This document shows, piece after piece, positions 24,029-33,529 of a DNA stretch of 64,000 bases; the stretch's first letter is position 1; the number at the start of each line of letters is the position of its first letter. The stretch is from Nephrocerus scutellatus (Eukaryota > Arthropoda > Insecta > Diptera > Pipunculidae), in the NCBI GenBank assembly GCA_947095585.1, contig OX352762.1:42890537-42954536 (forward strand), given 5' to 3'. The translations under genes and the position numbers were made by a program. The notes under the pieces are model-generated. The model worked only from the letters and a program-made list of their open reading frames with translations, was not told the origin of the DNA and did not search any database.

Positions 24029-24420
24029 TTGAACTTGAAATGTATGATAACTGTAAAACTATTTCAATATTTATATATAATGCCTTTTATATCTTTAACG
24101 CTGTAATACGACAAAATTAATATCCTAAAATCTGGAAACTATCAAAAATAATAGCCATTCCTAAACCTGGCAAAGATCCAACGAAGCCTACTTCATATAG
24201 ACCGATAAGTCTATTACCAATTATATCTAAAATATTCGAAAAGATAATACTTGACCGTATTGACAAAGTTATAATACATCAATCTTATCCCGGACCACCA
24301 ATTTGGTTTTCGACAAAAACATTCGACTATACAACAAGTTCATCGAGTATCAAATAAAATATTTAATGGCTTGGAAGAGGAAAAATATTGTGTATCAGTT
24401 TATCTAGACGTTCGATAGAT
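24029..24420 (+). pseudogene. Jockey ORF2 RT remnant, unit 4
   Basis: Only the IIAIPKPGKDPTKPTSYRP to ISKIFEKIILDRID section remains. Confidence 0.7.
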
Positions 24421-25093
24421 AGATAATAGGGCTCCGGTATCAGATGGTTTCCCAGGGGAGCTTATAAAAAAAGGAAGTCCCGCAATACACCAAGCAATTC
24501 ATAAACTAATAACGCCAGTATGGGAGGAAGAAGCAATGCCAGAAGACTGGCGAAGAGGCATCCTGTGCCCCGTATATAAGAAAGGAGATATCACAGCATA
24601 CAGAAATTATCGTGGTATAGCGTTGTTGAGTACCGCGTATAAAACTTTCTCCTCTATCCTTCATGACAGAATAGCCCCATATGCTAAAGTCATCATTGGT
24701 CCATACCAGTATGATCAGATTTACACCCTTAGGCAGTAAAAATATCCGGATCACTATCAAGCCCGTTCAACATCTATAATGTGCTCCGACAAGGGGATGG
24801 TCTGGCCGGCGTCCCTGCGTCCTCTTCAACCTGGCGTTGGAGAAAGTGGTACGAGACTCTGACGTAACGGCGAGAGAAACAATCCTCTATAGGTCCATTT
24901 AGATATTGGCTTACGCAGACGACATCGACATCGTTAGTAGAAACCAAAGGGCTGTAATGGAAGCTTTTATCCAGATCAAGCGGGCGGCACGAAATATTGG
25001 GCTGGTGGAATGGTGGCCACGTCTGCGAGTAGAAGATCCAACATTAGTCCCTCCATTAAAATAGCGGGAAAGAATGGCGTAGACTAGGATGCC
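24421..25093 (+). pseudogene. RTE-like LINE RT, deleted form, unit 4
   Basis: Same deleted RT as the other units, including MPEDWRRGILCPVYKKGD and the YADD-type motif near 24912. Confidence 0.7.
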
Positions 25094-25465
25094 AAGAATT
25101 TGGGAAGCCAGGACAAAACCCTGGTTGTATAGCCAACTATGTTGACGATACTAAGTCCGCGGGTTTGTTTGTTTGCTTGTTTGTTTGTTTGTCATCAAAT
25201 TTTGTAATCAATTTTTAATCTACTTCCTATCCACCTGATTATTCAAATTTTTTATACCTGTCTATCTCCGATGTCAATACTTTCTATAAAAATTTAGACC
25301 CACATGTGTATCTTCGATGACAACTCTTTCTATAAAAATTGGGAAGGACCCAGGGTCGAGGGGCTACAAAATTTACCCGATTTATTCAAAATTTGCACAT
25401 ATGTATATCTCCGATTAGAGAATTTACGTGAAAAATTTTAATTTTATGGGATCGTTTTTTCAAAG
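25094..25465 (+). repeat. dispersed repeat, complete right end of array 1
   Basis: Here the repeat does not stop at ACAAAATTTA. It continues CCCGATTTATTCAAAATT … CTCCGATTAGAGAATTTAC, the same right end as the copies at 3.5 and 60.5 kb. This identifies 25375 as the right donor breakpoint of the tandem duplication. Confidence 0.8.
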
Positions 25466-25778
25466 GTCATTTAAGGGTATGTCGTGCATTTATACGCTTG
25501 GTTTTCAGATTGGAAATCCGAATATAAGGCACCAAGATCATCGTTTAGGATGGCCCCGGGATCAGCATCCCAGCGAGGCAGATTAAATCAGCAACAAATA
25601 TAGATCCCACACAGTAAGTAAATATGAATGTTGAAAGAAAACAACGAGATTAAACAAGTGTCAATCAATAAAAATTATTCGCGTCTTCAAATTATTAATT
25701 GGTTTGTGACAACTAGTACACATGTGGTGAATTTTATTTCGTTATATTAGTTATTGTTTAAAATTTTTTGAAATCACT
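25466..25778. other. unassigned flank of the Osvaldo-like element
   Basis: No gene recognised. It ends AATCACT immediately before the LTR. It might be the left part of the Mag-like element found at 56.8 kb, but I cannot show this. Confidence 0.4.
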
Positions 25779-25900
25779 TGTAACGATGTCGATGTAAATA
25801 CCAACATCGACTACGTCACACACCATACATATAAGAATATGTACCCATAAGCTATTGTCCGTCCGACTACAATATTCAACCAATATAACCTACCATCGCG
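25779..25900 (+). mobile_element. 5' LTR, first piece (before LINE insertion)
   Basis: Matches the start of the LTR at 55611: TGTAACGA(T/A)GTCGATGTAAATA, CAACATCGACTACGTCACAC, ATAAGAATATGTACCCATAAG. It ends at the target-site duplication ACCTACCATCGCG (25888-25900). Confidence 0.85.
25888..25900. repeat. target-site duplication, left copy
   Basis: ACCTACCATCGCG, identical to 29801-29813. The two flank the minus-strand LINE. Confidence 0.85.
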
Positions 25901-26171
25901 ATTAGATTAAGATATTTTATTAAACATTTAGGTATTATACAATTTTGATTTAAAACTAAACTTATAACTATTATTAATAAGTGTCGGCTCAACAATAGGG
26001 GCCCAACGTATTTACATTGTCTTTTTTTTTTGTATTGCTTATTATTAAAAAATATTTTTGACTACTTAATCTACTACATGTTATATTTGAAGCAATTTAA
26101 TTTTAAACAATAAATTTTAAAATAAAATAAAAATGAAAAAAATATAAGAGGGGGTATAAACAGGGCGGTCT

Positions 26172-28060
26172 TCAGCCTCTGTAATGTTGATTGCTGGCCT
26201 TTTCGTAGAAGGAGACGTCTTTATTATTAAGGATGTCGTCGAATCTAGCATCTGTGAATACTCTGATATGTATGTACCGGTGACTTGGCTCGATTTCTTC
26301 GCTTCTCAGTCCTTGCATCTCAGGACTTGGATGAGTTTCCAATCCATCGACGAATTTCCTCGCCATTTGGAACAAGTGGTTGGTTATTGGCAGCAGACCA
26401 GCTGCTTCGTAAAGTCTTGCAGTTGACACAAACTTATAGCTGTTTGGCACCCTCCAGAGTCCTGTACAGATCTTAAGTACCTTCCTTTCAAATAGGGAGA
26501 TCTTCTTCATCGTTGTTGGTGAGACGGTGAACCATATGGGATAGCCATAGGTTATCACTTATCACTGGCCTGATGAGCTGCTTGTGAATGAGCAGCCTGG
26601 TGTTGTTGGACAGTCCGTTTCGTCTTCTTAGTAGCGGGTGCACCAAATGAAGAGCGTAGTTAGCTTTTTTCATTGTTTTATCGATGTGAGAGTTAAACTT
26701 GAGCCTCTCAGTAAAGTTGATTCCCAGGTACTTAGTCTCTGACTTGGTGCTTATTGTCGCGTTATCCGGAAGGGTGATTTTTAAGGCTCTGCACCAGCTT
26801 GCGATTTTTCTTATCCTTGTTTCGGTTGCTGGTACTCGAAAGCAGATGAGTTCCGTTTTGTTGTCTGGGAAGTATCCATTGTTAAGGCAATTGTTGAATA
26901 TGATGGTTAACATCAAAATTGCCATACCCGGCATCTTTTTAAGCAAAAAATTCTAAATTCCGTCAGTGCCCGATGGTTTTTTAGAGTTTCCACTCATAAT
27001 TAAATCACTGACAACAGCTGTCCGGTAAACATATCCACGTCTACGGGTGCGTTTGCGGGAAAATTTCTTGGGGAAGTGGAGTCTTCTACAAGACTTTCAA
27101 CCTGCTCTACGAAATCTAGAAGATGATTTGGTGGTCGGTCTGTAGATCTCCTTTCGAAATGACAGGCAAAGGCTTCGGCTTTTCAACAGGACTGGATGCT
27201 ACTTGCTCTCCAAACGTGATACTTTTTGGAATAGAAATACGTTTTCCGATCACAGAATTCAGCTTTTTAAAAGCATCCGGGCCTTGTTTGATGTTCTGAA
27301 GCCGTTTGGTCAGTTCATCTTCCTGGTTCCAGTTTATTTTCGTAAAATTGATGTGTAGTTCAGGTATTGGAGTAACTTGCACAATTCGCTGATTTAACTT
27401 CACTCGAAGCTCTATGGCCAAATGATCCGAATCACTATCATGTGCAAAACAGCAATAATTCCTTAATTCTGGCAGAACGTTGACGAAATTTGTCGTTGCC
27501 AAGAAGAAATCCAGCGTGGATGGTGTCCGAGGATATTTATTCCGGGGCTGTGAAACAACAGCCATGGTATGCTGCTGAGGGTTTGAATCCAGCCAATCTG
27601 CAATGGCCTTTCCTTGATTGTTGCACACTTCATCTTGCCATCGGGTGTGGCTAGCGTTAAAATCCCCTCCAACCACACATTATGTGTGCCCAAAGTAGAT
27701 GCCACAGACAGTTTGCAGATCCCGTTGAATGTTTTCCCTCGTTGCATTACAGTGATTTTACACTTTGATGCTGACAGCTGTTGCTTCCATGCTACGCAAA
27801 CCACTGATTTGCACCTTTTCGCCCGCCATAGTGTTCCTGATAAGGACCGCCGTCCAAGAGCAATCACTGCTTTTGTCGACCCTGTGGATGTTGTATCCGT
27901 CTGGACTGAATTGGTTTCTCCCTGTGAGATTAGTTTCCTGTAAAAGAAGAATGTCAGGTTTATTAGTTTTAATAAATAATTTTAGTGTGATACGCCTAGC
28001 TAACGAATAAATAGAGTTCACATTATATGAGAATATACTTATCCTGCTTATTGTGAACAT
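26172..28060 (-). pseudogene. LINE ORF2 (endonuclease and partial RT)
   Basis: Starts at an ATG at 28060 that overlaps the ORF1 end by 13 bases, as in translationally coupled LINE ORFs. The endonuclease reads FSYNVNSI, DILLLQETNLTG, then across frameshifts VGGDFNASHTRWQ (about 27640-27675) and DSDSDHLAIEL (about 27415-27445), so the catalytic N and the DH pair remain. RT is internally deleted: after a linker, sequence resumes at TELICFRVPATE and SETKYLGINFTERLKFNSHID (26700-26730), then the C-terminal YGYPIWFTVSP / LFERKVLKICTGLWR region to 26172. No YxDD is present. Confidence 0.75.
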
Positions 28061-29454
28061 AGTTCACAAATAAGTCGACCCAAAACGGTTGTTTTGGACC
28101 TGTCATCAAGATTGCTATAATTAGCAGGCACGACTTCTCTTGCTTTCTGCAAAATTGTGAAAAGGTCTGCTCCAAATAGCCTTTCCGTATCGTTAAAGAT
28201 GTTGGATTTTCCAGTAAATGGGGCCGGTTTTGGAGCTTGCTTACTTACTGGTTTTTTGCTTGCTTGTATGGTTGGTGGTGTTTTGTTTATTGTTGCTGGC
28301 TTGCTAGCAGTCCCCATCGCAGCTATACTAGCAAATCTAACTCCTTTCACTATATCTTTTGCAGCAGGGCGGTTTTTACTTTTTCCGCCATTTTTTCTTT
28401 ATATTTAGGACATCCTCGATAGTTTGCAGGATGTCCAGTTTTTTGACAATTTGTGCAGAAAACGTTGTCGTCTTTCTTGTTGTCTGCGTTTCTCGGGCAT
28501 TGTCCAGGTAAGTATTCGTCCTTGCACTTAACGCATCTGTATTTCATGCCGCAATTGCTTGCGACATACCCAAACTTTTGGCAATTTTTGCATTGGGTAA
28601 TGCCTGCTGGTTTTAGCTTTTCCCAATGCACAAGCTGGTTCATCAAGAGGGTTTTTGAGCAAAACTGCTGCCTTACCGCAGTTCTTCTCAAGTTCGACAA
28701 TGAAATAGCTAAATTTCCTGTTGTTCCTCTGCGATTTGAAGGGTTTGACCTCCACTACAGGGACACCCTCTGCCGTGAACGCTTCCTTGACATCCTCAGT
28801 GTCAAAGGATTGGTGAATACCTTTAAGGACCAACAATTCTTTCCTGTCCTCCTTAGCGGTATCGGTGTTGAATTCAGTCTTTCCCGACTGTAGGAAGGAC
28901 CGAATTCGCTGGTGGCCGTCTTTGTTCATGGCCGTAACGACCGATTTGCTGCTATTGATGTTGCGAATTCTGCGACTAATATTGGCACTCTTCGTGAACT
29001 TTGAGAGTTCAGCGACGTTCAGTCTGAAGCAGAATATTGGCGGCATGGCAAAAGTTTTTGTTATTGGTCCCGTAGACTGGGGTTTTTTGGATGCTGGAGC
29101 GACAGGTGGTGGTGTCTGCTTAACTAGATTTTGTGTCTCTTTTGCCTTGGCTGTTTTCTCTACAGCAGTGAATTTCGGCAGATTTCTCAGTTCAACAGCA
29201 ACCACTGCAGGAGAAGATGATGTTGTTGGCGATGCTGGTCTGGAATTTCCAGACAACCTCCTTCTTTTTGCCTCTATTGGCATGGGAGAAGACCGCTCTT
29301 TGCGACTGTCTTCTTCGTTAGCATTTTCCGTTGCGTTGCTGCTGCTGTATTCGGACGCATCATTGTCCAATAACTCGCCAATACTCATGTTCTCCTCTTC
29401 AGAGGAAGCTGAGTCTTCGCACAGCTGATTGACTTCATCCCGCCTTTCATACAA
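28048..29454 (-). pseudogene. LINE ORF1 (gag-like, zinc knuckles), frameshifted
   Basis: A 308-residue frame (29454-28528) has an acidic Ser/Glu-rich N-terminus, a basic EAKRRRLSGNSRP patch, a Pro/Thr-rich linker and an RNA-binding-like region (LLVLKGIHQSFDTEDVKEAF, KFSYFIVELEK). A frameshift near 28620-28690 moves the zinc knuckles to the next frame: CKNCQKFGYVASNC, CVKCKDEYLPGQC and CTNCQKTGHPANYRGC (28400-28600). Another shift leads to a Pro/Lys-rich tail ending 28048. Three CCHC motifs are standard for Jockey-type ORF1. Confidence 0.8.
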
Positions 29455-29800
29455 GGAGACTAGGAAGTCACCACCATGGGTGGAAACTTCTTGTCTGATT
29501 AAGGTTAATACCTCATTAACCTTTTCCTTTCGTGTTGTTTTTTCTCCATTTTATAGGGCTGGAAAATGAAAAAAATTTATCTGCAATTAAATAACTATTT
29601 ATTAAAAATATGTGCCTGAAATTAAAAAGTAATTAGTGAAGTTATATATATATATATTTTTTTTTTTTTAATTCGCAGGTAGCGAAATGCTCGCTTTTTG
29701 GTGTGAGGGTTTTATTTCCGTAGCCAGTAGCAGGTAGCTGAGCGAAATGGTGCGGGATATTTATAAGATGTGCTCGTGTGGAGCGCTCGATGCTGACTGT

Positions 29801-29813
29801 ACCTACCATCGCG
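29801..29813. repeat. target-site duplication, right copy
   Basis: ACCTACCATCGCG. It is also present at 35559-35571 and 41320-41332 because array 2 copied this junction, whereas the left copy exists once. Confidence 0.85.
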
Positions 29814-31185
29814 ACATGTAAGAATATGTACCCATAAGCTAGTGTCCGTCCGTCTACAATATTCAACCAATATAACCTACCACCGTGAGCGCAGAACTCA
29901 TGCAGCCATATAATAAATATGGTGTGATCAAGCGCATAAACCGGTTTCCGTCCGACAACAAATAGTCAACCACCGTTGGCGCACAAGCGACAAATGCAGG
30001 CATATAATAAATATGGTGTGACCGAGCGCATAAACCGGTCTCCGTCCGACAACAAATATAGCCTGCCAACATGAGCGAACAAGCAACTAATGCAGATGTG
30101 TGACACATATCTTATGATCGAACTCGAGGCATAAGTTAGCATGTATCACTCATGCATATGTCCGTTCGTCTGTCCGACAACCATAGGAAGCGAGTGTAGT
30201 ACCCCTGAAACTACGACCAAACATGTACAACATTCCTACCAGGTTTTGCAAACAATTTATTGACATAGGACGCAGAACCACACTCTGGTTCGAGCCACCG
30301 TTGTAAAAACAACTACCAGCTCCGTGTTCTTCATGAACAAGTTTTAAAAATTCTTTATTTTTGGTGCACTAGTACGGAGTACTGACTGTTTTATTCACTC
30401 TACTCAGCTAGTTCTTTCAGTCCGTCCCGCCAGACGACCACCATACAGAGTGAGCATTGAATGATCTATGATCTTACTCACTCGCTATACCAGAGTTTAC
30501 GTAGTTAGCAGGGCTCTGACTGATTTATTCACTCTTCCTTGATGAACTACGTCGCATTATCCATTTCGGCCATAAGACCGCCATACCGAGTGAGCATTGA
30601 ATGATCAATTCACCTTACACACTCGCTATACCAGAGTTTATCTAGTTAGCAGGGCTCTGACTGATTTATTCACTCTGCCTTGATAAACTCCTTCGCGTTA
30701 TCCATTTCGGACATAAGACCGCCATACCGAGTGAGCATTGAATGCTCTATTCACCTTACTCACTTACTTTACCAGAATTTACGTAGTTAGCCCTGATGGA
30801 TTTATTCACTTCGTCTTGTCAACACCTTTACCCCGCTCTCCCTGCATCAGCTTGTAACCGTACCCATTGCACTTGGATAAACCAAGAAAACCTCCTAAAC
30901 CTCTTCCCCACTCGTACGTATCATCACAATTATTTAGAGTAAACACATATATATAAGTATTCGTTAGTTATATACAACTTAACATATATATATAAGTATT
31001 CGTTAGTTATAAACAACTTGGTAAATACTATAAGATTAAGGCACGAGAAAGAGATATATGGAATAAAAAATAAAAAGAAAACATAAAAAACAAAATAACA
31101 ACACTTCTCTAATTTAATTTGTAACGCTCCGAAAAAAACGAACCTCTCGTGTACGGCGAGCGTCACCCAAGCAAACACTGTTACA
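29814..31185 (+). mobile_element. 5' LTR, second piece (array 2 unit A)
   Basis: Continues the LTR from ATAAGAATATGTACCC-like sequence to the end CACTGTTACA. It contains two ~105-bp repeats around ATATAATAAATATGGTGTGA and three ~141-bp repeats starting CCATAC(A/C)GAGTGAGCATTGAATG at 30441, 30581 and 30722. The 3' LTR has only one 141-bp unit, so the two LTRs of this element differ in repeat number. Confidence 0.8.
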
Positions 31186-31189
31186 AATT

Positions 31190-31207
31190 TGGCACCCGAG
31201 CAGGCAC
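31190..31207 (+). other. primer binding site, tRNA-Lys type
   Basis: TGGCACCCGAGCAGGCAC agrees at 15 of 18 bases with the tRNA-Lys PBS used by lentiviruses and by Osvaldo/Ulysses elements. It lies 5 bp after the LTR end. Copies occur at 36948-36965 and 42702-42719. Confidence 0.7.
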
Positions 31208-31252
31208 GACTTTTAAAAGTCCAACCAGGAAATAAATATATAAAAACTACAA

Positions 31253-31835
31253 ATGCCTGTTCTGGCATACAGAATTTATATTGTTATACAAGAGAGTGGT
31301 GAGTCCGTCGCCGACACAATGGACAAGGTTAGTAACCCTCTTGAGTTTTTGGAACGAGTGGAAGAGTTGGTCGAATGCTACCAAATACCGCTCGACCGCA
31401 TTGTTCGTACCCTGCCAGAACTGCTAAAAGGTACCGCTTTGGTCTGGTATAGGAACAACAGAGATCTTTTCGGCACATGGCAAGAGTTCAGCCAAGAACT
31501 ACGACAATTCTTTCTGCAATATCGTTTCACCGCCCAGCTTCTCGATCGCATACGCAACCGAACTCAGCTAGCGCGAGAAAAGGGGAAAGACTATATCATC
31601 GCCATCCAGGCCATAATGAGATGGCAAGTATCGTTCACAGCAGATGAAAAACTTTACCGGACATATGATAACCTCCGTCCCGAGTACCGCCACTATATCA
31701 AGCGGCCAGACATCAACGACAGTTTTGTTCATACTGCGGTACCGAAGGAGTGCAAAGCAGATACTGCAGATGCTCAGCGGGAAATACCAACGGGCCGTCC
31801 AACACAGTTAGACGCCCCCGCAACCGGTGATAGGT
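31253..31835 (+). pseudogene. Osvaldo-like gag, unit A
   Basis: A retrotransposon Gag capsid domain runs from MDKVSNPLEFLERVEEL through IPLDRIVRTLPELLKGTALVWYR, FGTWQEFSQELRQFFLQYRF and LAREKGKDYIIAIQAIMRW to RPEYRHYIKR. The 'ALVWYR…WQEFSQELRQFF' block is the Retrotrans_gag signature. After about 195 residues the frame leaves gag for SINE sequence, and the expected zinc knuckles are not visible. In this unit a 7-bp stretch near 31826 is inverted relative to units B and C. Confidence 0.8.
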
Positions 31836-31844
31836 CTTACCTCC

Positions 31845-32145
31845 TACCATTAATAATATTCGGCGCCACAGACCATTGCGGTCCAAGGCCTAACTTCTCG
31901 CGACCATTTGTGCTGCGCACGTTAATTTTTTTGGACACAAAATGGAAGGGACCTACAATTTAAGGCCGGATCCGAACGTCGAATTGAGAAGCTTTCCATG
32001 ACAAGGTATTACTCTCGGAACGTTTGTCACCCATTCGCGAGAGGTGGGACACCGTGAAAAATAATTTTGGTGTTGCTGGGATTCGAACCTGAACCTCCTG
32101 CTCAGCCGCCATGTGCATTTCCACTGAGCCACGGCGCCCACACAT
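31845..32145 (-). mobile_element. tRNA-derived SINE, unit A
   Basis: On the minus strand from 32145 the head reads GGCGCCGTGGCTCAGTGG (pol III A box), a tRNA-like central part, and GGTTCGAATCCCAGC (B box), spaced as in a tRNA. The body continues with GGATCCGGCCTTAAATTGTA and AGGTCCCTTCCATTTTGTG and ends in an AT-rich tail near 31850. It separates gag from protease. The far end and target duplications are not clear. Confidence 0.75.
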
Positions 32146-32458
32146 TACCGATCCGATTTATCAGCGTCCGTACAGAGCAGTCATTGACACCGGTGCAGGA
32201 AGGTCGTGTATTGGCAAAGCAGTCAAGAAGATTTGTGTGGCTCAGCAAATACCAGCCCGACTGATCAACATTACATTCTCACTGGCCGACAAATCTACCG
32301 TCACCGCCCGCCACGCATACATGCTCACCTTAAGTTGGGGAAATTGGACGGTCGAACAAGAACTCGTTTACGTAGAATCGATGAAAAACTGCTTCATTGG
32401 ATTGGAAGCTATCTTTTGGACCGGTTGGACGGTTTCAAGTCTGAAGTACATCACATAA
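32146..32458 (+). pseudogene. Osvaldo-like protease, unit A
   Basis: RAVIDTGAGRSCIG (about 32173-32215) is the retropepsin active site with DTGA intact. ITFSLADKSTV and FIGLEAIFWTGW follow, matching the flap and second Gly-containing regions. The ORF starts inside the SINE, so its N-terminus is foreign, and it ends at a stop just before the foreign LTR. Confidence 0.8.
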
Positions 32459-32459
32459 A

Positions 32460-33022
32460 TGTAGGATAAGTTTTCATTCTAAGTAAATTTTTCCATAGTG
32501 TCACTGACACATAATGAGGCAAGCAATGTGATAAGCATATTCTTGCCGTTTAATATTTCGTTTAGTTTTATTCTAAGTAAACTTTCCATAGTGTCACTGA
32601 CACATAATGTGGCAAGCAATGTGACAAACACATTCAGCAAAGGTAGCCGTGATATTCGCCGCCGTGTGCTGCATCGGTGTACTGGCGACGTTTGCACTAA
32701 AAGTGATGACCTGGTATAAGGTGCTAAATTCGCTAGGAGTGTGGAATATTTTCTAAGGAGCTGCGAGGCCGGCGATGACGATGACCAAGAAGGCGATGAC
32801 GATGCTTACGGCAGAAAGTTTTTTGACTTCAAGTACGGCAGCGGCGGGTCGTCCTACTACAAGTTTTGTGTCGTAGCTTGTAATTTCTTAATGATTTATT
32901 TTGTTATTATTCAATAGATTAAATTTTTGCTTTTCTTTAATAAAATTAAATTAAAATATTTTATTATTCAATCAAATTAAATCTGTCTTTCAATACACAT
33001 CAATAAAATAATTTCCTCTACA
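32460..33022 (+). mobile_element. foreign LTR between protease and RT, unit A
   Basis: A 563-bp segment begins TGTAGGATAAG and ends CCTCTACA, so its tips are inverted TGTAG/CTACA. It contains two ~94-bp-spaced copies of CATAGTGTCACTGACACATAATG, the core GTGTCACTGACAC being a palindrome. It is followed 3 bp later by a PBS-like sequence. A complete LTR of another retroelement therefore sits where the protease C-terminus and RT N-terminus should be. Confidence 0.65.
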
Positions 33023-33024
33023 CT

Positions 33025-33042
33025 TGGGGGCTCAACCGGGAT
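33025..33042 (+). other. second primer binding site, tRNA-Pro-like
   Basis: TGGGGGCTCAACCGGGAT agrees at 16 of 18 bases with the tRNA-Pro PBS known from gammaretroviruses. Only about 15 bp of leader follow before RT coding sequence resumes. Confidence 0.55.
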
Positions 33043-33052
33043 TTTATACTCT

Positions 33053-33529
33053 AAAGTATATATCAAAGTTCGATCTGATGCAAGTTTACTGGCAGATTCC
33101 ACTAAAACAGAGCAGTTGGCAATATACCGCCTTCATCATTCCGGGCCAAGGCTTGTTCCAATGGAAAGTCATGCCGTTCGGCTTACACTCCGCACGAGCC
33201 ACGTTTCAGCGGTTGCTCGACCGAATAATTAGTCCAGAATTAGAACCATTTGGATTCGCATACTTAGACGCCATCATCATAATCGGTAGCACCTTCTCAG
33301 AACAAATGACCGCACTAGCCGAAGTAATCCGTCGGCTAAAGCAGACCCAATTAAAAATCAATCCGGAAAATGCAAGTTTGGCCGCTCCGAAATGAGGAAA
33401 CACATGGTAAACCAGAGTGGCATACACACCGACCCAAGTAAGATCAATGCTATTCAGACCCTGATTGCTCCACGAAACATTAAAGAGCTCCGCCGAATAC
33501 TTAGAATTGCTTCGTGGTATCGACGGTTT
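33053..33529 (+). pseudogene. Osvaldo-like RT fragment, unit A
   Basis: Reads YISKFDLMQVYWQIPL, YTAFIIPGQGLFQWKVMPFGL, FAYLDAIIIIGSTFSEQM and, after a one-base shift, NIKELRRILRIASWYRRF. The catalytic YxDD box is YLDA, so the second Asp is lost. Here 9 bp (AGGAGCCAA) present in units B and C are missing at the start. It is cut at SWYRRF by the array junction. Confidence 0.8.

Larger units (their letters stand above)
8617..25375 (+). repeat. tandem array 1 (3.6 copies of a retroelement nest)
   Basis: Four head-to-tail units: 8617-13463 (4847 bp), 13464-18008 (4545), 18009-22537 (4529) and 22538-25375 (2838). Each begins in the RTE-like LINE at CGCGCACGG and ends in the dispersed repeat at ACAAAATTTA. 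Each unit holds, in order, LINE 3' end (+), Ty3/gypsy-type gag (-), Jockey/CR1-type RT C-terminus (-), Jockey gag end, endonuclease and RT (+), RTE-like RT (+) and the dispersed repeat. Units 2-4 share a 339-bp deletion missing from unit 1. Unit 3 lacks 16 bp at its start. Unit 4 has a further 1707-bp internal deletion. Units 2 and 3 are nearly identical by eye. Confidence 0.9.
25901..29800 (-). mobile_element. Jockey-superfamily LINE inserted in the LTR
   Basis: The 3.9-kb insertion is bounded by perfect 13-bp duplications. Read on the minus strand it has a 5' UTR (29800-29455), ORF1 with zinc knuckles, an overlapping ORF2 with endonuclease and RT remnants, and an AT-rich 3' UTR with AATAAA near its end but no long poly(A). 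It is missing much of its RT, so it is either an internally deleted copy or was deleted after insertion. The 5' end from 27767 upward was later copied into tandem array 2. Confidence 0.85.

Noticed and set aside
28865..29428. 187-residue plus ORF with hydrophobic stretches (also 34624-35187 and 40384-41088)
   Set aside because: It is exactly antisense to the LINE ORF1, whose zinc-knuckle context explains the sequence.
30930..31268. 112-residue hydrophobic minus ORF in the LTR (also at 36688 and 42442)
   Set aside because: It lies antisense in AT-rich LTR sequence without motif support.
32065..32145. A real tRNA gene on the minus strand
   Set aside because: A and B boxes are present, but the head does not fold convincingly into a full cloverleaf and is attached to a repeat body in all three copies. 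A SINE fits better.
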